This document shows, one piece after another, positions 58,277 through 64,000 of a stretch of DNA of 64,000 bases. This stretch comes from Chitinophaga sp. GbtcB8 (GTDB lineage: Bacteria > Bacteroidota > Bacteroidia > Chitinophagales > Chitinophagaceae). Position numbers and translations under genes: made by a program. How positions within the stretch are numbered: position 1 is the stretch's first letter; each line of letters opens with the position of its first letter. The notes beneath the pieces were generated by a model. That model worked only from the letters and a program-made list of their open reading frames with translations. It was not told where the DNA came from and did no database searches. The stretch spans positions 1-64,000 of the forward strand of contig NZ_JAGXJN010000045.1 in assembly GCF_019091455.1 (NCBI RefSeq), in the 5' to 3' direction.

Positions 58277-58284
58277 TATTTTTG
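58277..58284 (+). promoter_or_regulatory. -7 element four bases before the Nudix gene
   Basis: TATTTTTG, followed by CCGT and the ATG at 58289. Confidence 0.5.
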
Positions 58285-58288
58285 CCGT

Positions 58289-58921
58289 ATGGAACAGACC
58301 CAAACAATATATCTCAACGAGAGACCCCTCATCCTATCTGCCAATCAAAGAGAGATCCCGGCCGGCTTTACAGAAGCGCCGGTGTGCCCTAAACCAGATG
58401 CTATTACCATCAGCCAAACCCTGCTGGCACTGGAAAAGGGTGAGATACCGGCGGCTGTTTTTGTACAGTCGGATACACAAAAGCTGCTGGATGCCATCAA
58501 AGGCCACTTTAGTGTTTTTGTGGCGGCGGGTGGCCTGATCACCAACCCGGCGGGTGAAATATTGCTGATGTTCCGCCGCGGCAAGTGGGATCTGCCCAAA
58601 GGCAAGCTGGATGAAGGGGAAAGCCTGGAGGACTGCGCTGTACGCGAGGTGCAGGAGGAAACAGGCCTGCAGCACATTACCCTGGAGCATAAGCTCACGG
58701 AAACGTACCACTACTACCCGTTAAAAGAGAAAAAGGTGCTGAAACACACATACTGGTACAAAATGCTGTTTACCGGATCAGAGCTTACGGTACCGCAGAT
58801 AGAGGAAGATATTATGGATATACAATGGATCAGGCCTGAAAATTTAGGCAAGTACCTGAAGTTTTCCTATCAGAATATTGTGGATGTGTTTGAGAAAGCG
58901 GGATATGCGAATAGCTTTTAG
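58289..58921 (+). CDS. Nudix hydrolase
   Basis: 210 residues from the ATG at 58289 (MEQTQTIYLNERPLIL); a longer in-frame form from 58088 overlaps pyrE and is rejected. The C-terminal Nudix domain contains a perfect box, GKLDEGESLEDCAVREVQEETGL near 110-132, with the GX5EX7REUXEEXGU spacing. The N-terminal ~70 residues are a separate, unassigned domain. Preference for a given nucleoside diphosphate derivative is unknown. The last codons form part of a hairpin that continues into the gap (58913-58976). Confidence 0.93.
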   Translation: MEQTQTIYLNERPLILSANQREIPAGFTEAPVCPKPDAITISQTLLALEKGEIPAAVFVQSDTQKLLDAIKGHFSVFVAAGGLITNPAGEILLMFRRGKWDLPKGKLDEGESLEDCAVREVQEETGLQHITLEHKLTETYHYYPLKEKKVLKHTYWYKMLFTGSELTVPQIEEDIMDIQWIRPENLGKYLKFSYQNIVDVFEKAGYANSF

Positions 58922-58976
58922 CTGTTAGCTGCTAGCTTTTAGCTAGCCAAAAGCTAATAGCTAAAGGCTAAAAGCT
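58913..58976. repeat. Inverted repeat of TAGCT words overlapping the Nudix stop
   Basis: 28-bp arms (58913-58940 and 58949-58976) pair with about four mismatches. Each arm iterates AGCTTTTAGC / GCTAAAAGCT. The left arm includes the last three codons and the stop of the Nudix gene; the right arm ends five bases before the thioesterase stop. Confidence 0.85.
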
Positions 58977-58980
58977 TAAT

Positions 58981-59418
58981 TTATTGGTCTCGTTTAGGTA
59001 GTATAGCCACGGTTAAGCGGCTGATGCATACCAGCTTATGCTGATCGTCCGTAATGCGGATGTCCCATACATGAGTAGTAGAACCTAAGTGCAGGGGCCT
59101 TGCAATAGCATGCACATAGCCTTCCCGCACTCCCCTTATATGGTTGGCATTGATCTCCAACCCTACGCATATTTGCTTTTGAGAGTCTATCACCAGCCCC
59201 GATGCCATACTTCCCACCGTTTCTGCCAGGGCTGCAGAAGCTCCACCGTGTAACAGTCTATAAGGTTGTACGGTACGGTGGTCTACCGGCATCATCATCC
59301 GCAGATAATCCGGGCCTATTTCCGTGAACTCCATGCCCAGGTAGGTGCCCATGGTATTATCGCCCCATTCGTTTAGCTGATCCAGTGAAATATCGAGTGA
59401 ATGCCAGATGGGTTTCAT
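58981..59418 (-). CDS. Hotdog-fold acyl-CoA thioesterase (PaaI/MenI-like)
   Basis: 145 residues of the PaaI subfamily of hotdog thioesterases. Active-site helix LLHGGASAALAETVGSMAS near 57-75 with the catalytic Glu in the family position; the strands VGLEINANHIRGVREGYVHAIARPLHLGSTTHVWDI follow. MenI-type 1,4-dihydroxy-2-naphthoyl-CoA hydrolase or another acyl-CoA are the likely substrates. It is the last gene of the DUF3822-rsmD-coaD run on the minus strand. Confidence 0.92.
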   Translation of the reverse strand: MKPIWHSLDISLDQLNEWGDNTMGTYLGMEFTEIGPDYLRMMMPVDHRTVQPYRLLHGGASAALAETVGSMASGLVIDSQKQICVGLEINANHIRGVREGYVHAIARPLHLGSTTHVWDIRITDDQHKLVCISRLTVAILPKRDQ

Positions 59419-59469
59419 AAATAATTAATAATTAAGAATGAAGAATGAATATACAGAAGCGATACTAAA

Positions 59470-59958
59470 TTAATTGCGGGGCGGCTCCTTTTCTTTGGCC
59501 AGTGTTTGTAACACCGCTTCCGGTAAGAACTGCGATACATTGCCATTATTCCGGATAATATCCCGCACCAGGGTAGATGCAATGCTGGTGAACTGGGGCG
59601 TGCAGGTAAGGAAGATGGTTTCTATACTGTTGTCCATAGCCCGGTTCACATCTGCAATAGCCTTCTCATATTCAAAGTCATTTACGTAGCGGATACCCCT
59701 TAATATATATTTTGCATTTACCTGCTGGCAGAAATCAACGGTAAGCCCTTTGTAAGAGGCTGCCTTAACCTTAGGCTCATCTTTATAGATATCCCTGATC
59801 CATTGTAAACGCTGCTCCAGCGCGTACATAGGCACTTTGCTGGAATTTACGCCAATGGCAATGATCAATTCATCAAACAGGTTTATAGCACGGTCTATTA
59901 CATCTTTATGGCCTAAGGTGATGGGATCAAAGGTGCCTGGAAATACACATATACGCAT
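59470..59958 (-). CDS. coaD: Pantetheine-phosphate adenylyltransferase
   Basis: Penultimate step of coenzyme A synthesis. 162 residues. Nucleotidyltransferase motif CVFPGTFDPITLGHKDVIDRA with the TxGH variant, and ILRGIRYVNDFEYE and SIASTLVRDIIRNNGNVSQFLP as in the family. Start at 59958. Part of the minus-strand run between rsmD (39 bp) and the thioesterase gene (51 bp). Confidence 0.97.
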   Translation of the reverse strand: MRICVFPGTFDPITLGHKDVIDRAINLFDELIIAIGVNSSKVPMYALEQRLQWIRDIYKDEPKVKAASYKGLTVDFCQQVNAKYILRGIRYVNDFEYEKAIADVNRAMDNSIETIFLTCTPQFTSIASTLVRDIIRNNGNVSQFLPEAVLQTLAKEKEPPRN

Positions 59959-59997
59959 GGAAACAATTTAATGGTCAAATAGTTGCATACCGGGCTT

Positions 59998-60558
59998 TTA
60001 GCTGTGCTGCCGCAGCTCTTCCCGGTTAATGAAAATGGAAAATATAGTAGTACCGTAATTGCGTTCCGTACGGTAGTAGTTATAATGTTTGTAATTGTTA
60101 CGTGGTGTATGTTCCAGCACCAGCCAGCCTTCCGGGTTCAGGAGCTGCCGTTCAAATATTACCAGTGGCAGCTGGTCTATGGTGGTAAGGGCGTAGGGCG
60201 GGCCGGCAAAAATAAAGTCGAACTTGTTGGTACACTGCTGCAGGAACTTAAATACATCCATGCGGAGCAGCTTTAGGGTATGAATATCCAGCGCCTGTGC
60301 TGTTTTCTCAATGTAGGCGGCCATGTCCGGGTCCTTTTCCACAATAGTTTGATCTGTGGCGCCGCGGGAAGCCAGCTCGTAGCTGATGCTGCCGGTACCG
60401 CCAAAGATATCCAGTGTTTTAAGGGAAGGTATATCCAGGTTGTTTTCTATGATATTGAACAAACCGCCTTTGGCTATATCCGTGGTGGGCCGGGTATGGG
60501 GCATGTTGGCAGGCGGCTGAAACCTTCTTCCTCCATATGCCCCTCCTATTATACGCAT
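59998..60558 (-). CDS. rsmD: RsmD-family 16S rRNA guanine-N2 methyltransferase, DPPY motif altered
   Basis: Class I SAM-dependent methyltransferase that modifies 16S rRNA at G966. 186 residues. The SAM motif is LDIFGGTGSISYELASRGA near 50-68. The catalytic tetrad, normally DPPY/F, reads FIFAGPPYALTT: the acidic residue is Gly encoded by GGC, one base from GAC. The rest of the fold is intact. Start ATG overlaps the DUF3822 stop by 10 bp. Activity at G966 is therefore not certain. Confidence 0.9.
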   Translation of the reverse strand: MRIIGGAYGGRRFQPPANMPHTRPTTDIAKGGLFNIIENNLDIPSLKTLDIFGGTGSISYELASRGATDQTIVEKDPDMAAYIEKTAQALDIHTLKLLRMDVFKFLQQCTNKFDFIFAGPPYALTTIDQLPLVIFERQLLNPEGWLVLEHTPRNNYKHYNYYRTERNYGTTIFSIFINREELRQHS

Positions 60559-61427
60559 AGGGCCAGGGCATACAGGTTATGAAAATAGTAACCGGGCATT
60601 TCCTGCATTTTGCCAATGTACTGGAACTCCGGCAGGCGCTGCACCCACTCCAGGTGAGGTACAAACTTATGCAGCTCCTGGTAAATATCTGAATCCTTGG
60701 CCAGCGGGCCACCCAGCTTCACCTTTACTTTTTGCTCATCCAGGCCCAGTACCCGTACGGCATTTACCAGGTGGTATACTATATCCAGCCCCGACTGATA
60801 AGGCAGCTCCTGCTGGTTCATCAGCTTGCCGGCGGCATATATGGTAATGGTGAACCGGTTGCGCTGGGCCATAATATAGGCTACGCCATCGTGGTTACGG
60901 AAATCAAAATCATAAGGGTAGGCCTGCAGCAGTGCGGAGTGCGCGTGCACTACACGGTCTGTAGAGAACTCTTTGCGTAAAAAGCCCAGCAGGTCTTTAT
61001 CTACCGCATACACATTCACTAAGGACATCGGTGGCGGTAAAACATCGGCCAGCACGGCTTCCTGCAGTTTTTCCGGGTATACCAGGTGCAGGAAATCCTT
61101 TTTCAGCTGCGGGCTGTACTGGTTTTCCGGCACCAGGGTGCTTACAGAGGCATCAAAGGCCAGCAATACGGATTTGAAGGCGGTAAAGAGCAGCTTGTCT
61201 GCATCAAATACCCGCTCAATCATTTCCAGGTCGGCTACGGCCAGCTTTTGCGGTTGGAAATTATATGACTTCAGCGCCAGGAACTTTCCTCCTGCAGGAT
61301 CAAATACTACGTAGCTGAAAGTGCCCTGGCCTACCAGCACCAGCAGGTGACAGGTGGTAAGGTCCGTTTCCAGCAAAGAGGCATCGTCTACTGCAAATGC
61401 CGGCTGCATATTATATGTTACGGACAT
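60549..61427 (-). CDS. DUF3822-family protein
   Basis: 292 residues, cytoplasmic. The layout (VVFDPAGGKFLALKSYNFQP, a long helix EMIERVFDADKLLFTAFK, STDRVVHAHSALLQAYPYDF, YIMAQRNRFTITIYAAGKLM, VRVLGLDEQKVKVKLGGPLAKDS) matches the DUF3822 family, which in Bacteroidota sits just upstream of rsmD and coaD; its role is unknown, though the pattern hints at an actin-like ATPase fold. First gene of the minus-strand run. Confidence 0.88.
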   Translation of the reverse strand: MSVTYNMQPAFAVDDASLLETDLTTCHLLVLVGQGTFSYVVFDPAGGKFLALKSYNFQPQKLAVADLEMIERVFDADKLLFTAFKSVLLAFDASVSTLVPENQYSPQLKKDFLHLVYPEKLQEAVLADVLPPPMSLVNVYAVDKDLLGFLRKEFSTDRVVHAHSALLQAYPYDFDFRNHDGVAYIMAQRNRFTITIYAAGKLMNQQELPYQSGLDIVYHLVNAVRVLGLDEQKVKVKLGGPLAKDSDIYQELHKFVPHLEWVQRLPEFQYIGKMQEMPGYYFHNLYALALCV

Positions 61428-61467
61428 ATTGTACTTGTGAATGAAGCAGCAATTTAAGGCGAAAAAT

Positions 61468-61563
61468 GCTGAATGCCTAACGCTGAATGCAGAACACTGC
61501 CTACATTTTGCCGTAATACATGACGCATATGAAGTACTAAGCGTTTAGCATTAGGCATTAAGC
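61468..61563. repeat. 23-bp imperfect inverted repeat (GCTTAATGCCTAA words)
   Basis: Arms at 61468-61490 and 61541-61563 agree at 19 of 23 positions as reverse complements, with a 50-base loop. The word GC(T/A)GAATGC/TTAGCATTAGGC is iterated inside. It fills the gap between DUF3822 and the TPR gene. Confidence 0.8.
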
Positions 61564-61574
61564 GTTAAGCCTTT

Positions 61575-62333
61575 TTACTGCAATTCCTCCAGCATTTTCT
61601 TGCACTCCGCCTTAATACCGGGATCGTCCTGGGTTACAGGGCGCAGGGTAACGGCTTTGCGCAGCACATCCATGGCCAGGGTTTGCTGATCATTCTTATT
61701 ATAGGCGCGGGCCAGTTCATAATAGTTCAAAATAAACCCGGGATCCAGCTTGCGGCATTTTTCATAATTGGCAATGGCCAGGTCCATAGAACCATCCGGC
61801 AGCCCGCCGAATAAGGCTTTGGCGGCATTTTTTTCCAGGAAGCTGAGGTTGGCCACCTCGTAGTTCCATTTGCCCAATACATGGTATGCCTGTCCATAGT
61901 TCGGGTTGAACTTAATGGCCAGCTCCGCATACTTCTTTACATCGCGGGAGGCAGCTACTTTTTCCTTGGCGCCGGAAATAAGCGCCAGCCGGCCCATGGC
62001 TACTGCCATTGCATAGTTGGCGTTGGCATCATTAGGGGCGGCTTTCAGGGCCTCTGCGGCGTATTCTTTTGCTTCGTTAAAGTAACGGGTTTTATCTTCC
62101 TTCTCTTTCTGGCGGTTGCCTTCGCGGGAGCTTAGCTCACTGGCGCCTATAAGGGCTTCCAGCTGAGCAGGTTGCGCCTTTAATACTTCCTTGTATTTAG
62201 CCAGGGCCTCTGCCTCTTTCATTTGCTTTTCCAACTGCCTGGCCTGATCTAAGGTTTCATCCACGCTCTGGGCGTATAGGGCGCCGGTGCTAAAAAGCAG
62301 GCAAAGGGCGGCCATCATGAACTTTTGTGCCAT
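61575..62333 (-). CDS. Secreted tetratricopeptide-repeat protein
   Basis: 252 residues: signal peptide (MAQKFMMAALCLLFSTGALYAQ), then about four TPR-like helix pairs (EEALAKYKEVLKAQPAQLEALIGASEL, AKEYAAEALKAAPNDANANYAMAVAMGRLAL, KKYAELAIKFNPNYGQAYHVLGKWNYE, ANYEKCRKLDPGFILNYYELARAYN). It resembles regulator-of-microtubule-dynamics-like bacterial TPR proteins. Binding partner unknown. Confidence 0.88.
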   Translation of the reverse strand: MAQKFMMAALCLLFSTGALYAQSVDETLDQARQLEKQMKEAEALAKYKEVLKAQPAQLEALIGASELSSREGNRQKEKEDKTRYFNEAKEYAAEALKAAPNDANANYAMAVAMGRLALISGAKEKVAASRDVKKYAELAIKFNPNYGQAYHVLGKWNYEVANLSFLEKNAAKALFGGLPDGSMDLAIANYEKCRKLDPGFILNYYELARAYNKNDQQTLAMDVLRKAVTLRPVTQDDPGIKAECKKMLEELQ

Positions 62334-62391
62334 AGGTGGGTCAGTTTTTTTATTTATATAAAAATAATAATAATATTTAAATAAAGCGAAA

Positions 62392-62501
62392 AGCTTAAAG
62401 CAGAAAGCATAAAGCCGAAAGCATAAAGCATAAAGCTGATCCCTTTTTGCTGTTAATGCTTTTGAAGGCTTCTTTGGCTTTGGGCTTTCTGCTCTGCGCT
62501 T
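62392..62501. repeat. Imperfect hairpin of AAAGC words abutting folB stop
   Basis: Left part (about 62392-62437) iterates GCATAAAGC/GAAAGC; right part (about 62450-62501) iterates GCTTTC/GGCTTT. The arms pair with several mismatches over about 40 bp. The right end reaches the stop codon of folB. Confidence 0.7.
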
Positions 62502-62850
62502 AATACTCTTTCTCGAGCGATACCAGGGAGTTCCGTACCTCTGCGCCCATGGGCGGGTTCATTTTGCGGAGGGTTACCACTGTTTTTTTAACCCGGGGGT
62601 ACCTTTCCCGGATGGTGTGGCTGATGCCTGCCACCACCTGCTCCAGCAGGGGCTGTGGAACGGCCATTACCGCTTTTACAATGGTAAAAATGTCCTGATA
62701 GTTAACGGTGTCCGACAGCTCATCTACCGGGATGGTATCTGCAATGGTCACATATACATCCAGGATGAAATCATTCCCAATGATCTGCTCTTCAGGGTAA
62801 AAACCATGAAAAGCGCGGAATTTAAGTTGTTCCAGGGCGATTGTTAACAT
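62500..62850 (-). CDS. folB: Dihydroneopterin aldolase
   Basis: Folate pathway enzyme producing 6-hydroxymethyl-dihydropterin. 116 residues from the ATG at 62850 (MLTIALEQLKFRAFHGFYPEEQ), the usual size. Active-site residues: Glu in FHGFYPEEQIIGN, Tyr/Asp pair in VNYQDIF, and Lys in LRKMNPPMGAEV. An upstream in-frame start at 62919 would overlap the word-repeat region. CACATTTG, one base short of the -7 consensus, ends three bases before the ATG. Confidence 0.94.
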   Translation of the reverse strand: MLTIALEQLKFRAFHGFYPEEQIIGNDFILDVYVTIADTIPVDELSDTVNYQDIFTIVKAVMAVPQPLLEQVVAGISHTIRERYPRVKKTVVTLRKMNPPMGAEVRNSLVSLEKEY

Positions 62851-62864
62851 GCGCAAATGTGAAA

Positions 62865-62921
62865 ATATGCAAATGTGCAAATGGTAAGATGCTAACATCT
62901 GCTCATTTGTACACTGCATAT
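62865..62921. repeat. Inverted repeat of ATGTGCAAAT words upstream of folB
   Basis: ATATGCAAATGTGCAAATG (62865-62883) pairs with 62904-62921 with a base gap and two mismatches. Words match the perfect repeat at 24914-24980. It lies 15 bp from the folB ATG. Confidence 0.75.
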
Positions 62922-62981
62922 GAATGGATATACGAAATTGCCGGCGGGCCGGGTTTTACACCCGGGTTACCGGCAAAAGAC

Positions 62982-63965
62982 CTAATTACTATGTTCCAGC
63001 TGGCCTGGCTTCAGGGTGCTGTGCTCCAGCGCGGATAAGTATCTTTCTGCATCCAGGGCGGCCATACAACCGCTACCGGCAGCTGTTACCGCCTGGCGGT
63101 ATATTTTATCCTGTACATCGCCGCAGGCAAATACTCCTTCTATATTGGTGCAGGAGGTGCCGGGGATGGTTTTTATATATCCCTGCTCATCCATCTCCAC
63201 AAAACCATTAAAAATACCAGAGTTAGGCTGGTGGCCAATGGCTACAAAGAATGCGCTTACGGGAATATCGGTTTCAACATTTGTCTGATTGTTGATCAGC
63301 CTCACTGCTTCCACCTTTTTATCGCCCAGCACTTCCTTGGTTTCGGAGTTCCAGTACACAATAATGTTGGAGGTTTTCATGACCCTGTCCTGCATAACCT
63401 TGGAGGCGCGCATTTCCTGGCGGCGCACCACCATATGCACGGTGGTGCACATTTTGGAGAGATACAGAGCTTCTTCTGCTGCGGTATCGCCGGCGCCTAC
63501 AATGGCTACCTCTTTACCACGGAAAAAGAAACCATCGCACACGGCGCAGGCGCTTACGCCGCTACCGTTCAGGCGCTGTTCAGAAGGGAGGCCCAGCCAT
63601 TTGGCAGATGCGCCGGTGGCAATGATCACGGCATCGGCAGTGATCACCTTCTCTTCTTCGATCACCACTCTATAGGGACGAACGGAGAAATCAACGGAGG
63701 TGGCCATACCATAACGTATGTCGGCCCCCATGCGGGCTGCCTGCTTTTCAAAATCCACCATCATTTCCGGCCCCTGTATGCCCTGGGGATAACCGGGGTA
63801 GTTCTCTACTTCTGTAGTAATAGTTAGTTGTCCGCCGGGCTGAATACCCTGGTACAACACCGGTTTCAGGTTGGCCCTGGCTGCGTAAATAGCAGCGGAA
63901 TAACCTGCCGGCCCGGAACCTATGATCAAAACATGTACATGTTCCTGCTGTTGTGTGTTTTCCAT
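62982..63965 (-). CDS. trxB: Thioredoxin-disulfide reductase
   Basis: FAD/NADPH flavoenzyme reducing thioredoxin. 327 residues. FAD motif GSGPAGYSAAIYAARAN near 16-32; redox CAVC at Cys140/Cys143 in SACAVCDGFFF; NADPH motif GAGDTAAEEALYLS near 157-170 with the downstream VVRRQEMRAS; closing FAD segment GVFACGDVQDKIYRQAVTAAGSGCMAA. Complete; the last gene in the window. Confidence 0.97.
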   Translation of the reverse strand: MENTQQQEHVHVLIIGSGPAGYSAAIYAARANLKPVLYQGIQPGGQLTITTEVENYPGYPQGIQGPEMMVDFEKQAARMGADIRYGMATSVDFSVRPYRVVIEEEKVITADAVIIATGASAKWLGLPSEQRLNGSGVSACAVCDGFFFRGKEVAIVGAGDTAAEEALYLSKMCTTVHMVVRRQEMRASKVMQDRVMKTSNIIVYWNSETKEVLGDKKVEAVRLINNQTNVETDIPVSAFFVAIGHQPNSGIFNGFVEMDEQGYIKTIPGTSCTNIEGVFACGDVQDKIYRQAVTAAGSGCMAALDAERYLSALEHSTLKPGQLEHSN

Positions 63966-64000
63966 ACTAAATACTAATCTATATTATGTCTACTATTTCC

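Overview
The window reads as a chromosomal segment of a Bacteroidota bacterium, most likely from the Chitinophaga/Chitinophagaceae neighbourhood. The evidence is several family-typical items together: two TonB-dependent receptors with an N-terminal carboxypeptidase-regulatory-like domain, one of them followed by a DUF4249 lipoprotein; a Bacteroidota-style envelope cluster (LptD, SPOR-amidase, MlaD, OstA-like protein); DUF3822 next to rsmD and coaD; WbqC; head-GIN/DUF2807 proteins; and -7 promoter elements of the TAnnTTTG type, often without clear Shine-Dalgarno sequences. No phage, transposase, CRISPR array or rRNA operon was found. One tRNA (Arg, anticodon TCT) is present.

Layout. 1-3.5 kb: end of an RND efflux operon (permease, TolC-like lipoprotein). 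3.6-9.2 kb: visibly more AT-rich accessory stretch of small secreted or membrane hypotheticals, a secreted DNase I-fold protein and an unusual ureohydrolase, ending beside the tRNA. 9.6-20 kb: ung, a PlsC acyltransferase, then envelope biogenesis (lptD divergent from amidase, mlaD, ostA-like) and nhaA. 20-25 kb: two paralogous barrel proteins, NAD(P)HX repair enzyme, membrane pyrophosphatase. 25-31 kb: Rrf2 and AraC regulators, a 69-residue protein, and a TonB receptor/DUF4249/barrel trio. 31.5-36.5 kb: a fatty-acid-hydroxylase-family enzyme, a BlaI/M56-peptidase signalling pair with two near-perfect operators, and a PepC-like peptidase. 36.7-41.3 kb: acylphosphatase, 2H phosphoesterase, tpiA, GlmU-like protein, rpmE2, yajQ. 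41.4-47.2 kb: an ECF sigma/anti-sigma/beta-solenoid/DUF2807 operon downstream of a second TonB-type receptor. 47.5-54.9 kb: hemerythrin, lgt, bacilliredoxin, hsp20, a membrane hypothetical, an NTF2-like protein, a PLP decarboxylase and WbqC. 55.9-64 kb: LEA-2 lipoprotein, HMA protein, pyrE, Nudix, thioesterase, coaD, rsmD, DUF3822, TPR protein, folB and trxB.

How it works together. Much of the coding content serves the envelope: LPS and phospholipid handling (plsC, lptD, mlaD, ostA-like), peptidoglycan cleavage (amidase), lipoprotein maturation (lgt), receptors and barrels, plus two regulatory modules that couple membrane sensing to transcription (BlaI/M56 and sigma/anti-sigma).

The least explained structure is intergenic. 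At least ten gaps carry imperfect or perfect long inverted repeats, each built by iterating a different short word, and several abut or enter start and stop codons. One supplies the -33 element of the Rrf2 promoter. Three other gaps carry tandem or near-tandem direct repeats of about 27, 80 and 95-115 bp. All starts given here are reasoned choices from signal peptides, motifs and context; none is experimentally supported.
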